A stretch of DNA of 64,000 bases from Coturnix japonica (GCF_001577835.2 NC_029532.1:186001-250000), one strand, 5' to 3'. Counted from the first letter of the stretch, positions 22,812 through 46,392 are shown. A program made the numbers and translations. The notes: a model not told the origin generated them from the letters alone.

Positions 22812-24663
22812 ATAGGGTGGTTACTTCCCGTTTACCAGCTGGCTGTGAAGTTTTGTGGTTGGATGTCACTGGGGCTGTTAGCACCCTCACCCTTATGGGA
22901 TTGTTATGGATTTACCTGAAGCGTGTAGGGTAACAGCTGGTGTTGTCACAGCATCTCCACTGCTCTGCTGCTTCCTCTGCCTATTAGCACTGCAGCTTTG
23001 GCTTACAGCCCAGAGATGAAAGCAATACTCTGTTTTTATCCTGTGCGGAGGTGTGTAGAGTCTTTGGTATTGTACAAATCAAGGCTGATGCAGAGGCACT
23101 GGGGCATTTATGTGAAGCCAAAACCCTCCTTATGTCCTTAACCTTCCTTTTGTGCACAGCCAGAGTGGGAGCAGTGGTGGAGCTTTAGTACCTGTGATTG
23201 ATGTGACTGTGTGGCATATCCTAAGTGGAACAAAGCTGAAGGGAGAGTTGGCTGTAGCAGGACTAGGGAATAAGCAGGCTTATGTTGCAAAGCACAACAG
23301 TGGCATGATGTGTTCCCTTCAGCCAAGCTGTGGAAGTTTCAGGAGAGCAGCCTTGTTAATGAGCCATTTGCCTCCACGGAGGCTGAACAGGTTTGTCTGC
23401 TGTTGCAGTTATACTGCAGGCTGGCCAAGGGCAAGGGGATGAAAGTGTTTTGAATGCTGTGGGGGAAAAATGTGTGGTCCTGGGCTTAAGAGTGTGCCAG
23501 GGCCTGGCTGCAGCAGTGGGTGATGTGGCCCTGAGCCCAGCCCGTGCCTGGGAGAGTTTTTCATTTCCCAGTGAAACTGAGATGTGAAGTCTGAAGAGTC
23601 CTTGGAACAAGTGCAGGCTGTCCTGTGCAGCTGGGTTGGGGCTGTTGGCTGCCAGCACTGTGCTGCACGGTGCTTCTGGTCCCACCACTTCCACCCCCCC
23701 AGGCCCACTCAGTCCTGCCGGGCTGCTCAGGCTGTCCTGTGCTTGGAGCTGCTGGGGATTAATCCTGGGAAACCTTTCCACCTGAGCAGTGGCAGCCAGC
23801 AGGACCCTGCTCATCGGGGAGGGCAGCTCTGCAAGAAGGCCCTGCTCCCCGAGTGTCAGTGCACGGACACATCACACCATCTCCATGTGGTGCAGAAAGT
23901 TCATGTTACAAAAAACAGCAGTGCTATTTCCAGGGCTGTGGAGGTAGTGGTGGAAATGGCCACACTGTGCCCCCAGGGCCGGCACCTGCTGCAGCTCTGC
24001 AGTGAGATGTGGGGGGGTGAGCGCGCCGTGGGGCTGCAGCCGTGGGCTGGATGGAGTGCGAGGTGCTGCTGGAGGGATGCTCTGCCCTGGGCACACCTCA
24101 TGGCCATCAGGAGGGTGGTGCTGGCTTAGCTCAGTCTTCATCCCGCTCTTTTGGCACTTGTTCTATAATGACCTTGTCCTGTAAAGAAGGGTCAGAATGA
24201 GTTGGTTGCAGTAAGCATAGACGGATAGGAAATATAAGGTCCTGGGGGGATGACCCATGTCCCGGCACAGGGGGCCCTGGCAGCCACGCTGCACTGTGAG
24301 GGCTCCATCCTTTGGGATCAGCTGCAGGAGTTGATGGCTCTGCTGGGGGCTGTGCGGCACAATACCCTCAAAGGAAACTGAATGTGGTTTCAGCTGCCTC
24401 TGCAGGTTTGAAGATGCTGGCTCGAGGAGAAGGAGCAATGTTTGCACAGCCCGCTCCCCAGCAGGGCTCTGGGGAGGAGGAGCGCAGCCTCAGCTGTTTC
24501 TGGAGCAAATGCCTGATCACAGCAGCTAAGTGTCCAGGTCAGACCCGCAGCCCTGGAGTCACTCATTTGCCAGCGCTCAGATAAGGGGCAGAGCCCTTTG
24601 CCCCTCTCTGACATGCTGGCAATCCGTGAGCCCACTGGGTGCCTTCTGGGATTTGCTGAGCTT
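22812..24663. other. Intergenic space between EDF1 and MAMDC4 ends
   Basis: This lies between the convergent ends of EDF1 and MAMDC4. I see no exon with family similarity and no clear AATAAA on the minus strand. It presumably includes the MAMDC4 3' UTR and perhaps its last short coding exon. Open frames here lack recognisable domains. Confidence 0.5.
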
Positions 24664-33070
<8,407 letters not shown>

Positions 33071-34480
33071 CACAGGCAGAAGAGATGAGCAGAAGGGAGT
33101 CGAGAGAGGCAGCAGCCGGGGGAAGCCGTGCCACAAGCCCAGGCTGGAATCTGCTCCCCAGGACCTGCTCTGGACTTCAGCCCCTGTGTTATCTGTGCTG
33201 CTGCGCAGTGATTGCAACAGGTGTAGTAAAAGATGGGGCCTGACTCCTGAGTGTGAGAGGGGACACGTGGAGGTGAAGAACCCTGTGCCCTCTCACAGAG
33301 GAATCTGGCTGGGGCACCCCATATGGCACCCCAGGGGGCACCACGCCCCAGGGCAGAGCTTCCCCTGTGGGGCCGATCCCACTGATCCACAACACTTCTC
33401 TCACCCCCCTGGGTTTGAGGTCTGATATCTGTTTGGATTCAGGGAATGGGACTCCTGACATCAGCAGGGAGTCAAGGCCTGAGCTGCTCTTCCAGGGCAC
33501 CGTGCTGCAATGTTCTGGATCTCTATAGCAGACTTTCTTGCTCGCAGACGTGAGCTCTGTGCCTTGTCTCTCCAGGGTGGTTTGATCCCTCCCCAGTGAA
33601 GGTGACAAGATGCTGCCTCAGGGTGACACTCTATCAGGGAGTGTAGTGACAGGACACGAGGTAAGTGCTCGAAATTGAAAGAGATTTAGGCTAAATGTGG
33701 GGAATTCTTCACTCTGTGAGCAGCGAGGCCCTGGCACTGAGGCCCAGAGAAGCTGTGGGTGCTCCATCCCTGGAAGTGCCCAAGGCCAGGCAGGATGGGC
33801 CCATGGGCAGCCTGAGCTGCACCCAGCCCAAGGCAGGGAGTCAGAACAGTGATCTTATACAGCCCTTCCAGCCCAAACCATTCAGCAATCCTTATTCTTG
33901 CCCCTGTCAAACAATTTCCCTGCCATCATGTGGCAGCAGCAGAGCAAACCCACACAGCCAGCCTGACGTGCAGCACCCCGGACTCTCCCTGCCACCCAAA
34001 CCTCCACAGCTTTCTCTGCTGCTTCACCCAGCCCCTCCTTCCCCCTGTCTCTCTTACCATGGAAGTGTAAGCAGAGAGCTCCCCTGGAAGAGCAAGGTAG
34101 GAAATACCAAAGCATGGAAGCCAGTGCTGGCTGTCCAGAGTTAAATTCAAGGAGGACTGAGCACACGCTTTGCCCTTCCCTTTGTCAGACCATGGGACCC
34201 ATCCCTTTCTTGCAGTTGTCTCCCAGCTCTGCCTGGTGCTCTCGGGGCTGCAGGACAGGCGTTATGTTCACAGCCCACTCCACTCACTGCAGCTGCTCCC
34301 AAGGCTAATCCTGACTCACACTGTGCTGTCAGTTCCAAAGCACTGCCTATAACAGACGCCTGCAGAGCTGGAAGCCGGGGACCTGCTCCCACTGTAAGGA
34401 AACACCAAACCCAGCAGACAAGCAGGAAGGAGCTGAGCCATTAACACACAACCAAGCAGAGGCAGCGGCACTCCCCAACG
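33071..34480. other. Intergenic space between MAMDC4 start and PHPT1 end
   Basis: This contains the MAMDC4 promoter side (from 33071), a CR1 fragment (about 33610-33895) and about 580 bases with no feature I recognise before the PHPT1 polyadenylation site. The MAMDC4 start is not in a CpG island, which suits a tissue-restricted gene. Confidence 0.6.
33610..33895 (+). mobile_element. CR1 LINE fragment, 3' end, degraded
   Basis: The sequence follows the 3' end of the avian CR1 family: a tgacaggacacgagg block, gaattcttcactctgtgag, cccagagaagctgtgggtgc, atccctggaagtgcccaagg and, at the end, cccttccagcccaaaccatt. Orientation is plus. It is a short 5'-truncated copy with many substitutions, so it is old. 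No reverse transcriptase sequence remains. Confidence 0.85.
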
Positions 34481-34482
34481 TG

Positions 34483-34488
34483 TTTAAT
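34483..34488 (-). terminator. PHPT1 polyadenylation signal (ATTAAA)
   Basis: TTTAAT on the plus strand is ATTAAA on the minus strand, about 320 bases past the PHPT1 stop codon. It is the common single-base variant of AATAAA, and no better signal lies nearby. Confidence 0.6.
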
Positions 34489-34807
34489 TCTCACATATAC
34501 ATGGACAAATCCTTGCCACAGGGGAAGCCGAGCACCCACCTGCTTCACCCAGGTAAGGACTTTGCCTGCAGGCTTTGCGGCTCCGTGGCAGGGAGACGGG
34601 AGGAGTCCATGGCACATGGGAAGTGTGGGGACAGCAGAGACGGGTGGGTTCCCCCAGGAGATGGAAGCTCATCAGTGCAGTGAGTTCAAGAGAGAAGTCC
34701 AGCGGAGCTCAGGGCGTCACGGAGCATGGAGACTGTGCTGCCATTTTGTGAGTGCTGGAAGCGATCCCACCAGCTCCGGGCTGGTGCTGCTGCCCTGCCA
34801 GGTCACA

Positions 34808-35775
34808 TCAGTATCCCTCATCTGCCCAGGTGATCTCATAGTCTGGGTACTTGGCTTTCAGCTTCTCTGTAGTCACAGAGTGATTCGCTCGCCCGAAGCC
34901 CTGCAAGATGAAGGGGAATTCAGGAGTGAAGCAGACGCAGCTCCCACCTGCAGAAGAGCTCAGTGAGCTGCTGAGTCGGTCAAAGCAATCAGACACCATG
35001 AGAAAGAACAGGCCCGATGTCTGTGCAAACCGAATGGCTGCGACTGCAGCACAGCCCCATGTGAGCACAGACACCCAACAGAGAGAAACCCCAGGAGATG
35101 GGAACCGGGAGCAGAGCTGGTGTCACTCTGAGCTCACCATGGGGGTGGGCAGCGGCTTCAGCACGGCACAGGGGCAGCAATGGGCTTCCAAAGGGCAGCG
35201 AGGGAGCACTGCTGGTGGGGTGTGGGGGGAAGCAGCTCCTGCCGGCACCCCCAGCACAGCACGGCACGGCACAGCACGGCACGGCACAGCACGGCACAGC
35301 ACAGCTGGCTGCCAGCCACCCAACGAGGGGCGGCCCGGCCCCACCACGGGCAGGGACCCCCCCGCACCGCCGGTCGCCACTCACCACCGAGTACCCGTAC
35401 ACGTGGATCTTCTTCTCCTGGCTCCGGTGTGAGATCCGCCCGCCGCCCAGACACTCGCAGTCCAACCCCTGCGGCTCCAGCTCGGCCGCCGCCCGGTCGT
35501 AGATGTCGGCTGCGGGACGGCGGGTCAGGCGGCACCGGGACCGGGACCCGCGTCAGCCCCGACCCGCAGAGACCCGGAGCTCCGGGGGTTCGGGAAGGAG
35601 CCGCCGCCCGCAGCCCCGCCCGCCGCTCACCGTGATACTCGGCCCAGCCGTGCCCGCGCACCACGTCCTTCCCGGTGCCCGCGTCCCCGCGGGGCCGCAC
35701 TCTCAGCAGCACGTACTTGAACACGCCGCCAGCGTCGATCTCCACGTCCGGTACCCGCTGCAGCGCCGCCGCCAT
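34808..35775 (-). CDS. PHPT1: 14-kDa phosphohistidine phosphatase, complete in 3 exons
   Basis: PHPT1 removes phosphate from phosphohistidine in proteins such as the KCa3.1 channel and ATP-citrate lyase. Exons 35775-35631, 35509-35385 and 34900-34808 join in frame for 363 bases, or 120 residues (human 125). It begins [17 protein letters not shown]. The segment [15 protein letters not shown] contains the conserved His (human His53 equivalent) that is the active-site residue in this family. [17 protein letters not shown] and KIHVYGYSV follow, and the protein ends [13 protein letters not shown]. Intron 1 is only 121 bases. It lies head to tail with AJM1, whose stop codon is just 360 bases upstream. 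Confidence 0.97.
35253..35305. repeat. Pentamer array of AGCAC/GGCAC in PHPT1 intron 2
   Basis: Ten consecutive five-base units, each AGCAC or GGCAC, plus a partial unit. It shares the GCAC core and the variable first base with the arrays at 4686 and 43338. Confidence 0.95.
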
Positions 35776-36045
35776 CGCCCCAACCCGACAACGGCCCCGC
35801 CCCTTCCGGCACGTGCGGCGCAGCGGGACCAATCAGCGCCCGGACACGCCCCGCCGGTGCCGGTCCCGGTGCTGCCGGTGCCGGTTGCGGCGCAGCGCGA
35901 TGGACGCGGAGCTGCCCCGGTTCGGTGCGTTGCGGTGCTGCACGTGGGACCGACCCTGCAGGCGCCGCGCTCCGGCCCCGCTCTGTTCCCCCCCCCCGCC
36001 CCGCACCTGCCCCGCCCCGGGCTCCTCCCGGCAGCAGACGGTTCC

Positions 36046-36082
36046 ATCCCATCCCGTCCCGTCCCGTCCCGTCCCGTCCGGT
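36046..36082. repeat. CCCGT pentamer array between AJM1 and PHPT1
   Basis: About seven tandem copies of tcccg with one or two variants, in the 360-base gap between the AJM1 stop codon and the PHPT1 start codon. It would be part of the AJM1 3' UTR and of the PHPT1 promoter region at once. Confidence 0.9.
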
Positions 36083-36135
36083 CCCGCCGCGCAGTCCCGT
36101 TTCTCCAGCCGGGCCGCGCGGTCCGAGCGCCGCGT

Positions 36136-39452
<3,317 letters not shown>

Positions 39453-40715
39453 CTGCAAGAGAACAGAAACGTCCCTAAATCCCGGCGAGGAGCTCGGGGT
39501 CACGGCGGCGTGGGATCAAACCCCGCACCCGCAGCTCAGGGGATCTTGGCCACCTCTTCAGAGCAGGGAGATCGGGGTGTCCCAGCCCTGATGCTGCTGT
39601 TCACACACTGCTCCCACCGGAGGAAAGTTCACCATCCAGAGGGCACATAAATGTCACAGCACCTGCGGGCACAGCTGGGAGCAGGGCAGCACGGCACCAA
39701 GGGCAGGAGGACACCAACTGCCGTGCCCAGCTGTGGGGAACAGGGCCAGGGACATGGAGACCATCCTGAAGTATCAGCATCTGAGAACAGGGCACGAGGG
39801 ACTCAGCAAGGGAGGTTCTGTAGCTGGGGATGTTTCTGGCAGTGCACTGTGACCATCAGAGCAGCTGGATGGGCTCCCAGGACCATGCATGTCATTGTGC
39901 CAATGTGTGCACCACTGGGAGCATCACTGGAGGATGGGCACTACGGGCACCCCCCGCAGTGGGCAGGGAAGCTCCCCACACCCACAGCCCATGAGCTCAG
40001 TGCAGTGCCAGCAGTCCTGGCTGCTCACAGCCACGGTGCTCCCTGAGCTCATGAAGACTGGCACAGGTGGCAGCAGGGCTGTCATGGGGGGCCGTGGCTG
40101 TGCCCCCACCCAGAAGCCAGCAGCAGCTCATCAGGCACTTCCTCACCACCCGTGGCTGGGTGCCCCAGCACCGGAGGGGCTGTGCTTGCTCAGCACCTTC
40201 CAGCTTTGTCCTCTCCCACATCCTGTGCTGCCCTGCACCAGCACTGGTCTCCCTGGTGGGGCCACTGGCTGAAGTAGTGGGATGGGGGTCAGCAAGGGGA
40301 TGGGCACACGGCAGGCACAGAGCTACCACTGCAGGATGACACTCCCAGTGCAGGGAGCAGAGCCCCTGGCTGCAGGTGGGACAGCTGGGTGGCAAGGAGA
40401 CACTGCTTGCTCCTGGCCAAGGTGAGCGGGAGAGAAGGCAGGGAGGCTCAGCCGGGCACCTGGTGGGTTCTGCAGTCATCTCCAGTGGAAGTACATGGGG
40501 GAGCAGCTGCAGGCTGCAGTCAGTGCTGGGCACACACAGCCCGGTCTGTTGGTGGGTGCAGCTGCCCAGCCCTAATGCAATATGTGGACACCTGACTGGG
40601 AGCATGGGGCTGCAGGGGGCAAAAAGGTGCAATGCAAAGGGAGTCGGAATGCATTTTGGTTTAAACAGAAGCAGAGGACCACAGAGAATGCGTTTCAGGG
40701 AGAAAAGGAACAGAC

Positions 40716-41093
40716 TTTATTTGGCAAGGTGTAGTGTTGACTGTGCAGGTGTGTGGCAGGGGGCCTTGCAGCCCTGAATTGTCCAGAGACTGGGGGTCGG
40801 GGTGGACATAAGTGCTGGGGGGGGGGTGAAGGTGGGAGGGCAGTGGGAGGCAACAGGGAGTGTTTGGTGCCTGTCAGGAGGTGCCCACGGGAGCACCTGT
40901 GAGCACAGGAGGGCAGCAGCCCTGCACAGCGATGCCAGCAGTGGCACCGGGCAGCCCATCCCCACAGCATCGGGGCTGTTCACAGGCTGGGAACCGTGGC
41001 CCGTGAGCCAGGGTCCTACCTGGTCCAGCAGCAGCAGGGATGGGGCAGGTGGGCTGAGCTGTTCGAGGACCCTGTGGCGGCTCCATCCCAGCT
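40716..41093 (-). ncRNA. Possible unrecognised minus-strand transcript, 3' end
   Basis: The acceptor ctcttttattttgcag precedes 41093, and the segment to 41020 ends with the donor CAG/gtagga. After 98 bases, a second acceptor, gctgtgcag, opens a segment at 40921. An AATAAA (plus TTTATT) follows at 40716-40721. The two segments join in an open frame ending TGVLTG-free at a TGA at 40874-40876, but the encoded residues (about 24 then 15) resemble nothing I know. It may be a noncoding RNA, a small gene, or chance. No upstream exon could be identified. Confidence 0.3.
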
Positions 41094-42889
41094 CTGCAAA
41101 ATAAAAGAGGTGTGTGAGGGTCCTGGCTGTGGGAGCAGGTGTCTGCCTGGGCCGCGGGGCACAGCGAGCTCCAGGGCTGCGGGCTCTGCATCGCACAGAC
41201 ACCCCCAGTGCCTGATGAGCTGCGCGAGGTCGCAGTGCCGGGGGAACCCGGGGACAGCGTGTGCATCCCCGTGTTGCCATGGTTTCCCCAAATTATTCCT
41301 CCTCTGCAAGGATGGCGTGGGTGCGTGGGGAGGCTGCGCGGCAGGGGGCTGGGGGGGCTCTGCAGCAGCACAGGGAGCACCCACATGGGCACAGCAGGGA
41401 CGGTCCCGCCGTGTTCATGGTAGGACAGACACCGTGTGACACAGCAGCCCCGTCTGGGCGCTCAGGCAGAACTCAGCAGGGCCCCAGGAGGAGGCTGAGT
41501 CCTGAGGGCTGCGAGGTGTGTGTGGGGGCTGTGTCTGTGCCTCAGGGTGCACTGTCACACTGTCACATGCCCCAGCACCACGTCCCCTCTGCAGGGAGAG
41601 GATTTTGCCCCCACCCACTCTCCTGCCTCCTGCCGGTAGGTGCCAGCAGCCCCGTTCTGTCCCCAGCCCTGCTGCATCCCCCAAGGATGCCACCATTAGC
41701 TGGCAGCATTTTGGAGCTGCAGATACTCTCTGCGTGGGGCCTGTATGAGGCCCACGGCACCCTCTGGGGGCACAGCAAACCTGCCACCTGCATCCCACTG
41801 CATCCTCTCCAAGGGAGGGCCCTGGTGGTTTGTCACAGACCCCAATATCGCTGCTGCTGGGAGGCAGCTCTGCCCTGTGTGTGCCACCAGCACTGTGCCC
41901 ACAGCTGTGGCCCCACACGGCACCAAGGGGCCCAGCAGTGCCTTCCCAGCAGTGTGCAGGGAGCAGCACGAGGGCGTTTGGGGCCAGCTGAGACCCCGGG
42001 CTGCAGGAGGGGCCCTGGGGAGGCTCCAGAAATTGGGTCACTCCTTGCACGTGGCACGGGCTGTTGGTTCAAGGGCTGCATGGTGCCACTGCCCCCAACC
42101 TGCTCTGCCCCCAGCCTGTCCTGTGCCCACGCTGGGCTCGGCACTGAGCGCTGCCCTTCAGCCCACCCAGCTCAGCTGCGCGCTGCCCCCAGCACGTTGC
42201 CAGCCCATGGGCATTGCTGCACCCCGCGTCCATCACACCACGGGCGGCCCAGGCGTTCTGCCTGTAGTGCGCTGCCAGCACAGCCCCCGCCTGAGCCGCC
42301 CGCACGCTGCCTACATGCACCGCACCGAGCACGCTGCTGCTGCAGCACTGCACTCACAGCACAGTCACGCTGCCGCTGCATCCTGCACTGCACTGAGCCG
42401 GCTGCCACTGCACTGCCCTGCGGCCTTGGGCACGCTGCATGTGTGTGTGCCCTCTGCACTGCAAGCACCGTGCTTGTGCAAGGCGTGCTGCATGCTGCAC
42501 TTGCAGCACAGGCCTGGGTGCTCTGTGCAGGGACCTGCCGGGTCATGATGGTGTCCCCTCCCCGTGTGCCCCGGCCCGTTCTCCCCTTTAAGGCCGGTGC
42601 TCGGGGCTCCCCGCCCCGAGGGGCACCTGCAGATGGATACAGACGGGCAGCCCGGTGCGGCAGGGCACCGTGCCGGGTGGCATCGCCAGGACTGCTGTCA
42701 GACCCCGTTACCTGCCCGGAATGCAGCGGGGCGAGGGGACACGGCCGGGAAAGCAGAGCTGCCGGTCCCGGGGCGGTGGCCCAGCGCTGCGCACCGGCAC
42801 CGGGTGACACTGGGCCCGCTGGGCCGCGCCGGGTGCTGAGCCGGGCCCGGGGATAGATGGCACTGAGGAGCGGTGATGGAGGCACGGGA

Positions 42890-42985
42890 GTGGGATGGGA
42901 TGGGGATGAGGATGAGATGAGGATGCGAATAGGGATAGGATGGGGATGGGATGGGGATGGGATGGGGATGGGATGGGGTTGGGGA
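42890..42985. repeat. GGGATGGGGAT repeat
   Basis: Imperfect then near-perfect tandem units of gggatggggat on the plus strand. The many closely spaced runs of three and four G could form G-quadruplexes. Confidence 0.9.
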
Positions 42986-43337
42986 TGGCCTGAGAGGGCG
43001 CCGGAGATACGATGGGATGAGGAGGGCAGGGCGCTGGGCTGGGGGGGGAAGGGATGGAGATGTGCGGTATGGAGGAAGCGTAGAGAGGATGCGATGGGAA
43101 GAGATGCGATGGGATCGGAAGGAATGGCCCGGCGCAGCTGGGGGGGATGCAGGGGGATGCCCTGCCGGGGTCCCGGGGGTGCAGAAGGCCCCGACCACCC
43201 GCCCCGTTCCCCCCTTACCTGCTCCGCGCTCGCCGCCCAGGCGGCCCCCCCGCTGCATCCCCGCCGCTGCCGTTCTAGGCTCGGCCCGATGCCGCCCCGG
43301 TGCCCATGGCCCGGCCCGGCTCCGCCCGATACGGTGC

Positions 43338-43422
43338 GGCACGGCACGGCACGGCACGGCACGGCACGGCACAGCACGGCACGGCACGGCACGGCACGGC
43401 ACGGCACGGCACGGCACGGCAC
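43338..43422. repeat. Pentamer array, 17 units of GGCAC
   Basis: Seventeen five-base units, sixteen GGCAC and one AGCAC, in the CpG island upstream of AJM1. Same NGCAC format as the arrays at 4686 and 35253. Confidence 0.95.
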
Positions 43423-45350
43423 GACGCTCCACCGCGGCCACCCGGCTCTGCCGCCGCTTGTTTTCTCATAAATACGGCAGGCGGAGTTACCAGCCGGGGC
43501 CGGGCCGGGCTGGACCGGGCCACCACCCCCGGCACCGCCTCCCGCTCCCCGCCCGGCCCCGGTTCGGCTCCGTTCGCCCCAGCCCGGCCCCCGCCGCTTC
43601 TCCCCCGCTCCCCCCCGGGACGCGCCGTGACGACGCGCGGACGCAGCGTCTCCGTGTCTCCGTGTCTCCGCGCACAGGGACGCGCTGGCGCTGAGCCCCG
43701 GAGCGCGGTGCGGGCGGGGACCGTCCGGCCCCATCTCGGGCAGCCCCCGGGGTGTCGGTGCTCGGCTCCAACCCCGGCGCTTCCATGTTCCTCCCTGCGG
43801 GACGCCGCGCTCATTCCGGCAGCCCCCGACCCCGCCGCGCTGCTCCATCTGCTCCCCGTCTGCTGCCGGCCCCGCGCCAGCACCGAGCCCCGACGCGGCT
43901 CATCGCACCGTGTCGATGGTGGCCGCGCTCCGGGCAGCGCTGGTCGCTCTGGGGTCAGAGCCCCGGGCAGAGCGGCCGGAGCCGGGCACGAAGCGAAGCG
44001 GCCCAAACGATGCGGGATCCGCCCCGGCTCCGGGACGCGGCCAAACGGGGGGACGAGACCCGGAACGTGTCACGGGGCTCAGCCGCCCCCAGGAGCTGCC
44101 CCGCGGCCCCGGGACGAGGCGGAGGGAACCGACCCGCGGGATCGGGACCGGCCGTGGCAGCGAAACAGCTGCCGGGTGGGACCAAGGAGACAAACATCGG
44201 CCCGGGGCTGCGCTCTGCTCCTGCCCCGCTGCACGTTTCGGGTCCGTGTTTCTCCGAGCCGCCCGCTCCGCCCCGGGCACCAGCACATCTACAGCCCGCG
44301 GTGCGGGAGGAGGCAGAACCGCGAGTTAAACGGGCTCGTCCACGTGTCCCGGTGTCTTTAAGCAGCGGATGGAGCCGGCTCTGGGTGAATGACATGACAC
44401 CGGATGGCGGCTGTCGCTGGGTTACAGCCCGTCCTACCGCGGCATCTCCCCAAAGGGGCGGTTGAAGGCTGGGTGAGCAGCGGGGCACAGAGCAACCCCA
44501 CAGGAAGAACCTGTTCCAACAACCATTTCACACTCAGTGCCGAGGGAAGGAAGCAAATCCCCACCCCGGGCCTCGACGAGCCAAGGGAAAGTCTGACATC
44601 CTCAGAGGAACAAGAGAAACAGGGGGCAGCTGAGCGCCCCGAAGTGCAGCATCACCAGCCCGTGCACTTGGAGCTCTTCATAACTCCGGGGAATGACCGA
44701 GAGCCGCCTGCAGCAACACACGGTAACACACGGCTGTGAGCAAGGCCAGCGACAGCCCGGGATGTGCAGGAGGTGCGTCACATGGGCAGCGTTAAACCAG
44801 CCCTGGCACCACCTCAAAAAGATGAACTCAAAGGGGAAGCGATGCCAAGGCCGCACAGCAAGGACAGCTCACACAGTGCTGCACACAGGGCTGGGGCAGC
44901 AGCGCTGGCAAAGGAACGAGTGAGCATGAGCTGGCAAGAATAAGAGTGAGCAGCAATGATCAGACAGCTCCGCAGCCTGGAGGCTGTACAGTATCCTGCA
45001 ATGATGCCATAGCAGAGCTGGTCTGCAGGGACGGCAATGCCAGGAGCAGCCTGTCTGTCCTCGTGCTATTTTCCTACCTGGTGTTTTGGCAGTGAGGTGG
45101 AGGCACAGGTCAGGTACTGAGAGCCAGTCCGTCTGCTCAGCAGCACGGCTAAGCAGCCTGGTTCTCTTGTAGGGGTGAGTTCTGTGACAGCCACCAACAG
45201 ATTAACAGCAGCGAGAGCTTTAGCAGCAGGGCCGGCCACCTGTGCTGAGCCTCAGGCCATCAGGACAATGCGGGCGTGCTGCCTTGGCCCAGGACTCTGC
45301 AGGGTTCAGTGCACGCACAGGGAGCAGTCACAGCCGGGGCCACAGGGCTG

Positions 45351-45425
45351 CAGGTGAGCTGTGCAGGTGAGCTGTGCAGGTGAGCTGTGCAGGTGAGCTG
45401 TGCAGGTGAGCTGTGCAGGTGAGCT
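45351..45425. repeat. 13-base tandem repeat, each copy with CAGGTGAG
   Basis: Six copies of CAGGTGAGCT begin at 45351, 45364, 45377, 45390, 45403 and 45416, exactly 13 bases apart. On the plus strand each is a consensus 5' splice site. Confidence 0.95.
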
Positions 45426-46392
45426 GTGAGCTGTGGGCTGCACACAGGGCAGGCTGTGAAGCCCACAGACACACACCCTTCAGATCAGCAGCTGTACCAG
45501 CTGCCCTTGGGAAGCCGGCCCGCAGCAGCAGCAGATGCAGCGCTGGATTTGCACTTCTCCCTCCTCTCAGCACCAAGACATTGTACGACATGCAGCTCCC
45601 AGCAGCATCAAGCTGCAAGTGCAGCTCTACAGCCTCAAGGTCTCATTTTGTTGCTTTTTTTTTTAATAAACCCCAAAGCGAATGCACTGCTACCTCCAGA
45701 GATGCTCAGAGGAACTATATTTATCAGTGTGATCCTGCAGAAGCTTCCCCGCAGTGACAGGCACGTACATACACTTCTTATATTTAGCTTATTCCAAAGG
45801 CAGGGGATGGGTGAGACCAACTCAGACAAGGTCTGTTTCTTTCTCCCTTCACTCCCTGGATCTCTCTGCTGTAACACAACCAGTTCAGCACTTCCTAAAA
45901 TGGGGGAAGCACGAGTCTGCAAAGTTCCTTTTTGCTCCTGTTCCCTTCCACTCCCACTTCACCCACTCCTGGGGCAGGGATGGCTCTGGCCTTGCTCCCA
46001 CAGCCAAGGCTGCCACGTCCCCTCCCCGGGCTCTGCTGTAAGTAAAGAGAGCTCCTGCCTCTGCTTCTCTTTTAGAAGAGGGATTTAGAACACAGAGTGA
46101 CTCATCTCTGCTTGGTGTTGTCTCAGCTCCTTGTGCTGACAATGAGCCCGAGCTGCAGGGAGCAGAGGCTCCTGCTGGCCAGCAAATCTGGCCCAGGTGA
46201 GACAGAAACCCGTGCCAAGAGGAACACGGTGCCTGCACTGCTGCTGCTGAGCCCTGAGCTTCCCTCGCAGGAGCTGGAGCTGAGCAGCACCACCTTCCCC
46301 ATAACACAGTGTGCAACAACAGCTCCCCCAGGACAGCCCTCCATTTTGGGGAAAACCTCGTGGTTTTTCAGTTCAACTTTTTCTCAATGATT

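Larger units (their letters stand above)
39453..43218 (-). other. AJM1: Probable AJM1 5' intron
   Basis: This runs from the AJM1 acceptor to a strong minus-strand donor, GGAGCAG followed by gtaagg (exon edge 43219); a second donor, GGGCAG followed by gtaacg near 42715, is possible. No known gene lies inside, but a minus-strand exon pair with its own AATAAA at 40716-41093 might be a separate transcript. The rest is GC-rich unique sequence. Confidence 0.5.
42560..44340. promoter_or_regulatory. CpG island, likely AJM1 promoter
   Basis: Very high CG density with many GC boxes starts near 42.56 kb and fades by 44.34 kb. A consensus minus-strand donor at 43218 would end a noncoding AJM1 first exon. 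Two simple arrays are embedded: GATGGG-type at 42890-42985 and GGCAC-type at 43338-43422. Assignment to AJM1 is inference from orientation and the split 5' UTR. Confidence 0.55.

Noticed and set aside
42172-43848. 558-codon minus-strand frame and 531-codon plus-strand frame in the CpG island region
   Set aside because: They cross the GGCAC and GATGGG arrays and CpG-rich sequence, have low-complexity composition and no domains. A lack of stops in GC-rich DNA explains them.
45665-45670. Plus-strand AATAAA
   Set aside because: No plus-strand gene precedes it, and it lies in a T/A-rich run. Probably chance.
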